The notes: generated from the sequence alone by a model not told the origin. Shown: positions 19,122 to 27,602, counted from the first letter of the stretch. The stretch: 64,000 bases of DNA from Phycisphaerae bacterium (GCA_018003015.1 JAGNEZ010000004.1:115430-179429); one strand, 5' to 3'. Numbers and translations: made by a program.

Positions 19122-19391
19122 ACCTTATTCGTCCGAGTGTACGACCAGACCGAGTGTCTGACAAGTGGATTTGGATCGATCAAGTGGGTTCTCTGAAGGA
19201 GGATCTGACTAAGACGGGCCAGGGCAGCGAGGATGCGTTGCCCTGACCAAGCTTCGGCGGGCCCGGAGGCGATGCCCCTCCTCCAACTGTCAGGTTGTAT
19301 GCGTTTGGACCGCAGCAAGACTTGATGGTTCCCTCGCTCAAAGCCAATACCAGGAAGCATTCGCTTCCGGGCCAGCCTCTTTTAACGACAC

Positions 19392-19426
19392 GCGAGCGGC
19401 CGGTTCAAGGAGGAACCGCCGCTCGC
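19392..19426 (+). repeat. Leader hairpin with a Shine-Dalgarno-like loop
   Basis: GCGAGCGG (19392-19399) pairs with CCGCTCGC (19419-19426), and the inner GGTTC (19402-19406) with GAACC (19413-19417). The loop and flank read AAGGAGG (19407-19413), a full anti-16S match. It sits 22 bases before the ATG of the next small gene, which has its own GAAGGA at 19435-19440. Confidence 0.65.
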
Positions 19427-19448
19427 CTGTATCTGAAGGACTGAGCGA

Positions 19449-19748
19449 ATGATCATCCATCCTCGGGACAAGGACGTCATCAAATGGGCGATCGACCAGG
19501 GACACGCCTACGAGTACACCCGTGAGTACGGTCTGCCCGAGCCCTGTCTTCGCGTTCATCTGGGCTTGAGTGTCGCGTTCTTCCATGCTGGTCGGCTGGT
19601 TCGCTGGCGGGCGGATGCAGAGGGCGGGCAGATGGACCAACTGATGTGTGAATTGACCTCGCTCTTTGGCCTATGCGCCACGGTTCGGGCTTATCCTCGC
19701 CAGGAAGCTTTCGTGTCTCCGGCGGAGATGACCCTCTTGCATCGCTGA
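19449..19748 (+). CDS. Small protein of unknown function
   Basis: 99 residues, no family recognised. It starts 'MIIHPRDKDVIKWAIDQG' and contains 'LRVHLGLSVAFFHAGRLVRWRAD'; no signal peptide, membrane segment or metal motif is seen, so it is probably cytosolic. Support for a real gene: GAAGGA 8 bases before the ATG and a stable hairpin just upstream that looks like a controlled leader. It stands alone between the hairpin-rich region and the dcw cluster. Confidence 0.6.
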   Translation: MIIHPRDKDVIKWAIDQGHAYEYTREYGLPEPCLRVHLGLSVAFFHAGRLVRWRADAEGGQMDQLMCELTSLFGLCATVRAYPRQEAFVSPAEMTLLHR

Positions 19749-20223
19749 GCTTTGCTGTCTGTCCGGCTCGCGGTTCCGTTTCGGTTTTATCGGCGGTCGG
19801 TTATAGCCCCGATTCGAGCCTCCTGGCGTCTCCTGGCGCGTTTTCGGACTCCTCCCACACACCCCCACCATCACCCCCGTGCAGCAAAGTTGCTGGTTCT
19901 CTGGGCTTTCCAGATCGTTGAGATGAGCGGTCGATAGAGGTTTCGACGGAGGTCCATCCTCACGTTGACGGCCTGCTGTCTCTTCTCGGACGAGGTTATC
20001 GGGCGTGGGCTGGCTGCAGCTACCGCCGGTGGGGGTGATCTGCGTGTGACGCCCCACATGGTGGTGCTAACTTAAGCCGAATCATTCCGCGAAGAAATGG
20101 AATTCGGATTTCGGGTAACTAATCCGAAAAAAGGGCTTGCTTTGGTGTGATGCTGTGGTATCTTATCCCTGTCTAGCCCCAGTAGTGGGGCCAAGTGAGC
20201 AGGTTCTTGGCGCGGCAGCGATC
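19749..20223 (+). other. Upstream region of the dcw cluster
   Basis: No gene seen. The right half carries two overlapping inverted repeats: CCGAAT (20077-20082) with ATTCGG (20102-20107), and TTCGGATT (20103-20110) with AATCCGAA (20121-20128). They share the middle arm, so only one can form at a time. The mraZ promoter follows. The spaced TGGGN boxes known as MraZ operators were not evident. Confidence 0.5.
20137..20164 (+). promoter_or_regulatory. Candidate promoter of the dcw cluster
   Basis: TTGCTT (20137-20142), 16-base spacer, TATCTT (20159-20164), about 60 bases before the mraZ ATG. Sequence match is moderate; position ahead of a long same-strand gene series supports it. Confidence 0.45.
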
Positions 20224-20715
20224 ATGTTGTTCACTGGGACGTTTGATCTGAGCGTCGATCCCAAGAATCGTCTTTCGATACCCGCGAGCATTCGAGCAGG
20301 CTTGGATCCGGAGAGGGATGGGACGCGTTTCTATCTGGTGCCGGGGACGCCCAAGACGACGTTGAGTTTGTATGCGGACCGGTACTTCGAGCGGTATGCG
20401 GACGAGTGCAGTGCATCGCTTGATCCCAACGACGAGCGAGAGAAGTTTGAGAAGGTCTTTTACGCGATGGCCACACCGCTGGACCTGGACAAGCAAGGAC
20501 GCATGGTCCTGCCTCAGTGGGTGTTGGACAGGGTGGGGATTGGCAAGCAGGTCACGTTGACCGGTGCTCGGGACCACTTGGTGATCTGGAACCGGAGCGA
20601 GTACAGCTCCTTCATGAACGAGAACTGGGACCGGTATCCCGACCTGCTGCGAGTGGCCCGGCTGGAAACGGCCCTGAACCGACGGAACGGTGGAGGCGCG
20701 ACCAGCGGCCGCTGA
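20224..20715 (+). CDS. mraZ: Transcriptional regulator MraZ
   Basis: 163 residues from the ATG at 20224 (MLFTGTFDLSVDPKNRLSIP). Two MraZ/AbrB-like half-domains: the first with 'DPKNRLSIPASIRAG', the second with 'LDLDKQGRMVLPQWVLDRVGIGKQVTLTG'. MraZ is a DNA-binding ring protein that represses its own dcw operon in studied bacteria, and it is the usual first gene of the cluster. It is slightly longer than E. coli MraZ (152), with a charged C-terminal tail. An in-frame extension to 20137 lies within the promoter and is rejected as coding. Confidence 0.94.
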   Translation: MLFTGTFDLSVDPKNRLSIPASIRAGLDPERDGTRFYLVPGTPKTTLSLYADRYFERYADECSASLDPNDEREKFEKVFYAMATPLDLDKQGRMVLPQWVLDRVGIGKQVTLTGARDHLVIWNRSEYSSFMNENWDRYPDLLRVARLETALNRRNGGGATSGR

Positions 20716-21275
20716 GAACGGAATAGAGAGCGAGGGCGCGGTCTCGGGAAGGGAAGCGTTCGTGGCGACCCGGTGGCGTTTCCCTTTCCGAGCCGAGCAA
20801 CGAGTCGACCGGAGGCGAAAGAACGAGTGCTGGGCTGGCCGGACTCCTGGCGCGGCGTCCGGCGTGCCGCAGCGGTGGAAGGTGGAGGTGAGGGTGATTT
20901 GGCCGGACCCCGGGCAAGCGGCGCGGCTCCCGCGGGTCCGGCAAGAGGTCGTTGATCAGCGGTTTCAGACGGACCGACCATACTGATCGGCGGGTCACTC
21001 GCCGGTCAGGCGGACCGCTTCCCGTCGCAGAACGCAAGGGATTGCCTGGGAAGAGGGTGCCCGAACGACATCTCACTCGGGTTTGACCCGCAGCTGCCGG
21101 GTGGGTTTGGCCGGCTCGACGACGCGGACGAGCCGGGAGTTCACCTCAGAAGGCGGCGGGTGTCTTGCCGGAGGGCAGGAGTTGTTGTCGGGCTGCTTTC
21201 CATCCGGCCGGGAAGTGCTGGGGCCAACGTCGGCACGGATGTCCGACGTTGCCCTGCTTAGAAGGATGCCGCCTG
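20716..21275 (+). other. 560-base mraZ-rsmH spacer with a long hairpin
   Basis: Unusually long for a dcw junction. A frame from 20690 to 20986 (98 residues, Arg-rich) overlaps the end of mraZ and has no recognisable family, so I do not call it. The clearest structure is the 16-bp hairpin at 20743-20792. No T-run follows it. Confidence 0.5.
20743..20792 (+). repeat. 16-bp hairpin between mraZ and rsmH
   Basis: The arm 20743-20758 pairs with 20777-20792 in 16 of 16 positions as RNA, counting two G-U pairs, across an 18-base loop. It starts 28 bases after the mraZ stop. It could be a processing or attenuation site that separates mraZ expression from the downstream genes. Confidence 0.7.
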
Positions 21276-22217
21276 GTGAGCCGATCTGAGATCGAGCATA
21301 TCCCGGTTCTCGGTGAAGTCCTCATGTCGCTCGTCGATCCTCGACCGGGCGAAACGGTGGTGGATGCGACGGTGGGGCATGGGGGGCACGCTGAGTTGTT
21401 GGCGGGGGCCATCGGGTCAAGGGGCCGGCTCATCGGCCTGGATATTGACGAGAGCAATCTGGCCCGAGCCCGCAGTCGTGTGGAGAAGGCCATGGTCGGC
21501 AAATCAAGTCCATCGCTGCACTGGGTGCGGGCCAACTTCTCCGAGCTGGGGTCGGTGCTCGACGAATTAGGCGTGAGCCGTGTCGATGTGATCCTGGCCG
21601 ATCTGGGGGTCAGTACCGATCAACTGCTCGATTCAAGTCGAGGTTTCACTTTCAGCGAGGATGGGCCGCTAGACATGCGGATCGACCCGCGGCTGGAGAC
21701 GACTGCGGCCGATCTGGTCAACCGGCTGGAGGAGAATGAGCTAGCGGATCTGATCTTCCATTCGAGCCAGGAGCGGTTCAGTCGGCGGATCGCGAAGCGG
21801 ATCTGTGAAGCTCGTCGGGAGAAGCGGATTCGAACGGTGTCGGAGCTGGTGCAGATCGTCTGTTCGGCGATGGGGGTGTTGGGGCAGTTTTCCCCCCACC
21901 GGCTCCATCCCGCCACGAGGACGTTTCTTGCCCTGCGGATGACCGTCAACCACGAGCTGGAGAACCTGCAGGAGCTGCTGGAGTTCGCCCCCCGACGACT
22001 ATCTGTAGGGGGTCGGCTTGCGGTGATTAGCTTCCATAGTGGTGAAGATCGAATCGTCAAGCAGAATTTTCTTGATCGTAAGCGCGATGGCGTGTATGAA
22101 TTACGGACAAAGAAGCCGGTTCAGGCTTCGAGTGAGGAAACCCTGCGGAACCCACGTGCTCGCAGCGCCAAGCTTCGGGTAGCGTTGCGGTTGGCGTCAG
22201 TCCAGGGCGCGGCCTGA
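21276..22217 (+). CDS. rsmH: 16S rRNA (cytosine-1402-N4)-methyltransferase
   Basis: 313 residues from the GTG at 21276, with GAAGGA 9 bases upstream; the frame to 21165 is not family-like. SAM motif I is 'VVDATVGHGGHAELL', then 'GLDIDESNLARA', 'VDVILADLGVSTDQLLDSSRGFTF', 'DGPLDMRIDP' and the late 'SVGGRLAVISFHSGEDRIVKQ'. It methylates N4 of C1402 in 16S rRNA with SAM. The second gene of most dcw clusters, formerly mraW. Confidence 0.95.
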   Translation: MSRSEIEHIPVLGEVLMSLVDPRPGETVVDATVGHGGHAELLAGAIGSRGRLIGLDIDESNLARARSRVEKAMVGKSSPSLHWVRANFSELGSVLDELGVSRVDVILADLGVSTDQLLDSSRGFTFSEDGPLDMRIDPRLETTAADLVNRLEENELADLIFHSSQERFSRRIAKRICEARREKRIRTVSELVQIVCSAMGVLGQFSPHRLHPATRTFLALRMTVNHELENLQELLEFAPRRLSVGGRLAVISFHSGEDRIVKQNFLDRKRDGVYELRTKKPVQASSEETLRNPRARSAKLRVALRLASVQGAA

Positions 22218-22283
22218 GGGCTTGAGGGGGGCGACTTGCGAAGTGGGCATAGCGGTTTTGGCAGGGTGGACATGGAGGTTCAA

Positions 22284-23726
22284 ATGACCCGGGAAACGAA
22301 AATCGGGCTTTTGGTGGGGTTGGGTTTCATCGTCGTGTTTGCGGTACTTCTCTCGCAAACGACCTCGGTGCCGTCGACGGGAGAGAACCTGCCGTTTGTG
22401 TTGAAGCCGTCGCCGCAGCTGCCCAGTCTGCCGAGTGGCCGCGAGGTGGCCAACAAGCCGTCGGGCTCGAGCGGCGACCGGGCCGTTCCGGCGCCGGGCG
22501 TGGGACGGACGCCTGAGTCTCCGTCGACGCCGGTGGACAGAGATGGTGGCCTGGTCAGGTTGCCGAATTCGCCGGATTCGTCGTCGAAAGGGCCGGATGG
22601 TGTGGCGTGGCGTCTGCCCAATCCACCCTCTCTGGGCCCGTCTCCATTCGCGTGGACGCCGAACGGCGGCGGCAGCACCCCGTTGAGCGGCCAGATGCCA
22701 TCGAGCGAAGGGGATCCGGACGTCGTCACGACGAGCTACGTGGGCAAGAGGGCTCCGAGTCCGGTAGGGCCATCGGTGGTGGGCACCGCGCCTCCGGGGC
22801 CCTCCGTTGCGGTGAAGCACCCCGAGTCGACCGACCTGGCCAAAGGTATGATTGATGCCCCGAAGCCGGTGGCTGTCGATCCCGACGAGCTGGTGAAATC
22901 GCCGGATCCCGCTCCCGCCAGTCCGCCGAAGGAGTACCTGGTTCAGAAGGGTGATACCCTGCGGAGTATTGCGAAGGGGCGGTATGACTCGGTTTCCGCC
23001 AAGGTGGTGGAGTTCGTAGCGGATGCGAACAAGGATCGGATCAAGGACAAGAACAGGGTATTCGAGGGTCAGAAGCTGTTGCTGCCTGATCTCCCGCCCG
23101 ACATGTTCGAGGTGGTCCAGCCGGTGGGTGGCAAGAGGCCCAGTCTCAGGGAGTTGGCCAAGGAACTGACGACGGTTGATTCCCGCAAGGCGCCGCAGGA
23201 ATCGGCGAGGCCCAAGAGTGGTTCGACCGCGCCCTTGTCGGCGGGCACTGCCGTCGTGAAGGGCGGCACCGACGGAAGGGAGGCATCTGGAAGCCCCTCA
23301 CCGCAGGTTGTCGACTACCCGAAGCTGACCCCCAGGAAGAAGGTGTCGTCGCCGACCCTGACGCCGGCGCCGGCTCCGAGCCCGGCACCCGACGACGCCG
23401 ACGATCGGCGGGCTCCGACGGTGATTGCCAGGAACGACGGCGGGGCTCTCAAGGGCAAGTTGACGCTGGACAGTACTGAGCTTAAGCCGGCAGCGGCCTC
23501 GAGCAAGTACCGGACTTACGAGATTCGGGACAAGGACACCCTAGGTTCGATTGCGGCCAGGGAATTGGGTACAGCCACTGCTTGGCCGGAGATCAAGAAG
23601 CTCAACAAGGACCTTGATCCGAGGAAGATGAAGGCCGGCATGAAGATCAAGTTGCCCGCCAGGCCGTCGGTTCCTTCGCCGAGTGGAACATCGTCTAGAC
23701 CTGAGGTGAATCGAGCGTCCGCATGA
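22284..23726 (+). CDS. LysM-domain membrane-anchored protein inside the dcw cluster
   Basis: 480 residues from the ATG at 22284, with GGAGG 5 bases upstream. A single N-terminal membrane segment ('IGLLVGLGFIVVFAVLLS', 7-24) is followed by a long Pro/Ser/Gly-rich linker and two LysM motifs: about residues 217-270 ('YLVQKGDTLRSIAKGRYD') and 409-458 ('YEIRDKDTLGSIAARELG'). LysM domains bind the GlcNAc backbone of peptidoglycan, so the protein probably links the inner membrane to the wall. It sits between rsmH and ftsL, with a 4-base overlap with ftsL, which suggests a division role. E. coli-type clusters have no such gene. Confidence 0.85.
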   Translation: MTRETKIGLLVGLGFIVVFAVLLSQTTSVPSTGENLPFVLKPSPQLPSLPSGREVANKPSGSSGDRAVPAPGVGRTPESPSTPVDRDGGLVRLPNSPDSSSKGPDGVAWRLPNPPSLGPSPFAWTPNGGGSTPLSGQMPSSEGDPDVVTTSYVGKRAPSPVGPSVVGTAPPGPSVAVKHPESTDLAKGMIDAPKPVAVDPDELVKSPDPAPASPPKEYLVQKGDTLRSIAKGRYDSVSAKVVEFVADANKDRIKDKNRVFEGQKLLLPDLPPDMFEVVQPVGGKRPSLRELAKELTTVDSRKAPQESARPKSGSTAPLSAGTAVVKGGTDGREASGSPSPQVVDYPKLTPRKKVSSPTLTPAPAPSPAPDDADDRRAPTVIARNDGGALKGKLTLDSTELKPAAASSKYRTYEIRDKDTLGSIAARELGTATAWPEIKKLNKDLDPRKMKAGMKIKLPARPSVPSPSGTSSRPEVNRASA

Positions 23727-23989
23727 CCATACCGCGCATGGTGGGCTTGCTGGCCGTGCTGGCGATGGTGGGCATCACCGTGGTGGTGATGCGTGCCGAT
23801 CAGCGGCAGGTTTGTCAACGGATCCAGGAGCTGCAGTTCCGCCAGACCGAGCTTCGACGGGAGATCTGGACGCAGGATATGGAACTAGCTCGGCTGCGTT
23901 CGCCGGCGATGATACGTGAACGTGCCGAGCGGTTTGGGCTGGCGACGGGGCTGGTGAGCTCGAAGCCGACGCCGAAGCCGAAGCGATAG
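23723..23989 (+). CDS. ftsL: FtsL-like septal membrane protein
   Basis: 88 residues. One membrane segment ('MVGLLAVLAMVGITVVVM', 6-23), then a short coiled coil ('QRIQELQFRQTELRREIW') ending in 'LRSPAMIRERAERFGL', the C-terminal pattern of FtsL/DivIC-type proteins. Sequence is poorly conserved in this family, so the call rests on size, topology and place: overlapping the LysM gene by ATGA and directly before the septal penicillin-binding protein. In studied bacteria FtsL with FtsB and FtsQ activates FtsWI. Confidence 0.75.
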   Translation: MTIPRMVGLLAVLAMVGITVVVMRADQRQVCQRIQELQFRQTELRREIWTQDMELARLRSPAMIRERAERFGLATGLVSSKPTPKPKR

Positions 23990-24036
23990 CGGCCCTTCGG
24001 CCACCAGGAGTGGCACATCGGCCGGAGTGGCTTGAT

Positions 24037-25872
24037 ATGAGCCTGAACGAACCGAAGGCAGGGGAGGGGCGGGCGGTCCCGATGGCCTATGCCCGCGTGC
24101 AGGCCAAGCCGGTCTGGTTTCGCCCGTGGGTGGGGCAGCTGGTGATCGGTCTGATCTGTGCGGTTCTTTTGGGGCAGGTCGGCCGGCTGGCCTACATTCA
24201 CCACGTTCTTCGCCCATCGCTTCTGGAGTATTCCGAGCGCCGGCAGACGAGTACGGTGGCTTTGCCTGCTCGTCGGGGTGCGATTCTGGATTGCCGTTTC
24301 CGGGTGCTGGCCGGCAGCCATGACTCGCCGACCGTCTACGCCGATCCTCGGATGGTGAAGAATCACACCGAGGCTGCCCAGGAATTGGCTCGTGTACTTG
24401 GCAAGCCGTCGGAGGAGATCCTGCAACTCCTGCGGGATCCGAAGAAGAGGGCATTTGTCGTCATTCAGCGTGGTGTGGCGGAGAACGAGGCCGAGGGCGT
24501 TCGCGACCTCAAGATCGAGGGCGTAGGTGTCCGCAACGAGCCGAGTCGTACCTACCCGATGGGAACGCTGGCCGCCCACGTGGTGGGGTTCGTCCGTGCC
24601 GGCAAGGAAGGCCCGGAGGGTATCGAGGGTATTGAACTGGCGATGGACAAGTATCTGCGCGGCAAGAGCGGCCAGCGCGAAGTCTATCGCGACGTGAAAC
24701 GGCGCGCGATTTTCGAGAAACCGGACAGCTACCAAGCGCCCAAAGACGGCATCCACGTGGTGCTCAGCCTGGATTCCGCCATCCAGGAGGTACTTGAAAG
24801 CCAACTGGCGGCGACCGTCGCGAAGTTCAGAGCCGAGAGCGCCATCGGCGTGGTCATGAGCCCCAAGAACGGCGACGTCTACGCGATGGCCTGCTACCCG
24901 GCCTTTGACCCCGGCAAGGTCGCCCAGGTGCCCCGCGACAGTCGTATCCTGTGCAACCGCGTTTTGACCGATCCGGTTGAGCCAGGCAGCGTGTTCAAGC
25001 CATTTGTGCTGGCCGAGGTGCTGTCCGAGAGCGCGGCCAGGCCGGCGGAGACGGTTTTCTGCCATAATGGCCTGTATGAGACCGGTAAACGACGACTTCA
25101 CGACCATCACCCTTACGGATCGTTGACCGTTGAGCAGATTCTCACCAAGTCGAGCAACATTGGCATGGCCATTCTGGGGCAGCGGCTGGGCAACCCCCGG
25201 ATGCACGCGGGGCTCAGCCGGTTCGGATTCGGGCGCAAGACGGGGGTCGATTTGCCTGGTGAAGACCCGGGCCTGATGCTGCCGGTCAAGAGGTGGAATT
25301 CCTTTTCGACCACTTCGATTCCGATGGGGCAGGAGATTGCGATCACCCCGATGCAGCTGGCGACTGCGTTTTGTTCGTTGGTGAACGGTGGGAGGCTGCT
25401 CATGCCCCGGGTCGTGTCGGCGGTCCTGGACCATGACGGCAACGTGTTTGAGGATCGAACGGCGGCGCAGGGCCGAGGGCAGGCGCTGAATCCGGCCACT
25501 GCGGCCGTCATGAAGAGTCTCCTCGCCAAAGTAGTCAACGAAGGCACGGGCAAGCCAGCGCAGCTCGTTCAGTGGCAAGTGATGGGCAAGACCGGAACCG
25601 CTCAGATCCCGAAGTTTGGGCACAAGGGTTATGAACCGAATGCCTATCTTGCCTCCTTCATTGCCGCCGCGCCCGAGACGGATCCGGCTGTCGTCGTCCT
25701 GATCACCGTGCGCAAGCCGGATCGGAGCATCGGTTACTATGGGGGTACGGTGTCCGCTCCGCCGGTCAAGGCGGTCCTGGAGATGGTTCTTCCGTATCTG
25801 GGTATTCCGCCGGAGCGGTCCGAGGAAGAGGGGGCCAAGCTGAAGGTGGGAATCGTCGGCGGTGGCGACTGA
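24037..25872 (+). CDS. ftsI: Septal penicillin-binding protein (FtsI/PBP3-like transpeptidase)
   Basis: 611 residues from the ATG at 24037, with GGAG 9 bases upstream (the GTG at 24010 would have no spacing). One membrane segment (about 33-54), a dimerisation/pedestal domain, then the transpeptidase: Ser318-Lys321 in 'EPGSVFKPF', 'KSSNIGM' (SxN, 372-374) and 'GKTGTAQIP' (KTGT, 518-521), all catalytic motifs intact. No PASTA repeats. It cross-links septal peptidoglycan with FtsW. Next to ftsL and murE, as in the classical cluster. Confidence 0.93.
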   Translation: MSLNEPKAGEGRAVPMAYARVQAKPVWFRPWVGQLVIGLICAVLLGQVGRLAYIHHVLRPSLLEYSERRQTSTVALPARRGAILDCRFRVLAGSHDSPTVYADPRMVKNHTEAAQELARVLGKPSEEILQLLRDPKKRAFVVIQRGVAENEAEGVRDLKIEGVGVRNEPSRTYPMGTLAAHVVGFVRAGKEGPEGIEGIELAMDKYLRGKSGQREVYRDVKRRAIFEKPDSYQAPKDGIHVVLSLDSAIQEVLESQLAATVAKFRAESAIGVVMSPKNGDVYAMACYPAFDPGKVAQVPRDSRILCNRVLTDPVEPGSVFKPFVLAEVLSESAARPAETVFCHNGLYETGKRRLHDHHPYGSLTVEQILTKSSNIGMAILGQRLGNPRMHAGLSRFGFGRKTGVDLPGEDPGLMLPVKRWNSFSTTSIPMGQEIAITPMQLATAFCSLVNGGRLLMPRVVSAVLDHDGNVFEDRTAAQGRGQALNPATAAVMKSLLAKVVNEGTGKPAQLVQWQVMGKTGTAQIPKFGHKGYEPNAYLASFIAAAPETDPAVVVLITVRKPDRSIGYYGGTVSAPPVKAVLEMVLPYLGIPPERSEEEGAKLKVGIVGGGD

Positions 25873-25896
25873 GTCAGGGAGAGGGGCTGGCCACAG

Positions 25897-27504
25897 GTGA
25901 AGGGTATCGTGAATGGTGTGATGACATGGGGCAGCCTTGTTCGGCGGGCAGGGCTGGTATCGCGATGGCGTGGCCCGATTGACCCCCCGATCAACTCCGT
26001 GATTGAGGATTCACGCCAGGCGCGTCCCGGGGCATGTTTTGTTGCAGTCCGCGGGACCAAGGCCGACGGGCACGACTACGTGGAGGCGGCGGTCAAGGCC
26101 GGGGCTGCTGCGGTGGTATGCGAGCGGCCGATCGCCATGCCGCCCTCGGTGGCGGTGCTCGAGGTGGCCAGCGCCCGCGGCTTGGCGAGCCGGCTGGCAG
26201 TTGCGTTGTGGGGGCTTGATGAGACTCTTCGCGAAGGCCGACTGAAGCTGGTGGGCATCACCGGCACCAATGGCAAGAGCACGTTCTGCTACCTGGTTCG
26301 CTCGATACTCCGGCAGGCCGGCCTGCCGACGGCCATGCTGGGGACGGTGCAGTACGATCTGTTGTCGCGATCGGTTGAGGCGTCGATGACCACGCCTCCG
26401 GCAACGGTTCTTGCGGGCTACCTGGCGGAAGCGGCCAACGCGGGGGCTTCTCACGCGGTGATGGAAGTATCGAGTCATGCGCTTGATCAAGGGCGATGCG
26501 ACGGCCTCCGTTTTGCCGTCGGTGTCTTCAGCAACCTGACCGGCGATCACCTCGACTACCACAAGACGATGGACGAATACCTCCGGGCCAAGAAGCGGCT
26601 GTTCGATCGCCTTGCTCCGGATGCGGTCGGTGCGGTGAACGCCGAGGACCCGGCCGCCGAGCGGATGGTCACCGACTGCAGGGCTCGGGTTCTCCGCTAC
26701 GGGATCATCGCCGATCTGTCCAAGGGGGGGCCAGGCGGAGTCGGAGGCACGGCTGCTCCTGAAGGTGTGGCGAGGGTTGAGGATCTGGACGTCTTTGCCC
26801 GGGTTCTTGACGGCGACGCGCGCGGCACGCGGTTCGAGGTCACCGTGCGGCGTGGCGGTAGTCTTCGAAGTGGGCAGGTTGAATCGCAGCAGGTGAACTC
26901 GGTTCTGGTGGGCCGGCACAATGTGCAGAACTGCCTGGCGGCCGTATCCGCAGCGGTTGGATTGGGGCTCCCGCTGGGGCGGATTGTGGCCGGTCTGGAA
27001 TCGGTGCGGATCGTGCCTGGTCGGCTGCAGCGTGTGGAAGGTAATGGGAGCGGCGTTGCCGTTCTGGTGGATTACGCTCACACGGATGACGCGCTGATGA
27101 ACGTTCTTCGGGCGGTGCGGCCGATCGCCAAGCGGCGGCTGATCGTGCTCTTCGGCTGTGGCGGCGATCGTGACCGTTCGAAGCGTCCGAGGATGGCCAA
27201 AGCCGTGGCCCAGTTCGCGGACTGCATCCTCGTGACCAGTGACAACCCGCGAAGTGAGGAGCCGCGTGGTATCATCGACGACATCCTGCCCGGCTTTGCG
27301 CCCCAGGATATGGAGCGAGTCGTGGTGGAGCCGGACCGGCGCAAGGCGATCGCGGCGGCCATCGAGATGGCTTCCCCCGGCGACGTCGTTCTTCTGGCCG
27401 GCAAGGGTCACGAGACGTATCAGGAGATCCGTGGCCAGCGACATGACTTTGATGACGTGGCCATTGCGGCCGAGATCCTGAAGGGGAAGAGCAGGGCATC
27501 TTGA
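25897..27504 (+). CDS. murE: UDP-MurNAc-tripeptide synthetase (meso-DAP type)
   Basis: 535 residues, GTG start at 25897. Mur-ligase ATP site 'GITGTNGKSTF' (120-130), 'DHLDYHKTMDEYLRAKKRLF' with the Lys that is carbamylated in the family, and the specificity motif 'SDNPRSEEP' with DNPR at 449-452. DNPR marks enzymes that add meso-diaminopimelate; lysine-adding MurE lacks the arginine. It adds the third residue to UDP-MurNAc-L-Ala-D-Glu in the cytosol. Slightly longer than usual because of a Gly-rich insert near residues 275-292. Confidence 0.95.
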   Translation: MKGIVNGVMTWGSLVRRAGLVSRWRGPIDPPINSVIEDSRQARPGACFVAVRGTKADGHDYVEAAVKAGAAAVVCERPIAMPPSVAVLEVASARGLASRLAVALWGLDETLREGRLKLVGITGTNGKSTFCYLVRSILRQAGLPTAMLGTVQYDLLSRSVEASMTTPPATVLAGYLAEAANAGASHAVMEVSSHALDQGRCDGLRFAVGVFSNLTGDHLDYHKTMDEYLRAKKRLFDRLAPDAVGAVNAEDPAAERMVTDCRARVLRYGIIADLSKGGPGGVGGTAAPEGVARVEDLDVFARVLDGDARGTRFEVTVRRGGSLRSGQVESQQVNSVLVGRHNVQNCLAAVSAAVGLGLPLGRIVAGLESVRIVPGRLQRVEGNGSGVAVLVDYAHTDDALMNVLRAVRPIAKRRLIVLFGCGGDRDRSKRPRMAKAVAQFADCILVTSDNPRSEEPRGIIDDILPGFAPQDMERVVVEPDRRKAIAAAIEMASPGDVVLLAGKGHETYQEIRGQRHDFDDVAIAAEILKGKSRAS

Positions 27505-27602
27505 ACGATCGGGACTGGGCAGGGTGTATTGGATGAGATACGTCGGCGTCCGCAAGCCATTGAAGGCGGACGACTGGTTGCTGATGGCTGATAGCGCCGC
27601 CC

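Larger units (their letters stand above)
18062..19448. other. 1.4-kb gene-poor, hairpin-rich region
   Basis: Short frames exist (for example 18550-18906 minus and 18899-19360 minus), but none has a family, a good start or a ribosome site. Instead there are several perfect inverted repeats: CCCCAG/CTGGGG (18346-18351/18362-18367), ACTGGCGG/CCGCCAGT (18486-18493/18515-18522), CAGGGACC/GGTCCCTG (18726-18742), an 11-bp pair (19092-19102/19111-19121) and a two-part stem at 19392-19426. A TATAAT occurs at 18262-18267 without a good -35. It may encode one or more structured RNAs. Confidence 0.5.

Noticed and set aside
18899-19360. Minus-strand ORF of 153 codons in the gene-poor region
   Set aside because: No ribosome site, no recognisable motif, and it spans the perfect 11-bp hairpin, so chance is more likely.
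19938-19952. AGGTTTCGACGGAGG, similar to the 5' end of tmRNA
   Set aside because: No matching acceptor-stem sequence, no tag-peptide reading frame and no T-arm within the expected ~350 bases, which run into mraZ.
20103-20134. Hairpin plus A-run upstream of mraZ as a terminator
   Set aside because: The run is A on the plus strand after the stem; on the minus strand the T-run precedes the stem, so neither orientation terminates.
20690-20986. 98-codon ORF after mraZ
   Set aside because: Overlaps mraZ, Arg-rich, no family; it contains the long hairpin.
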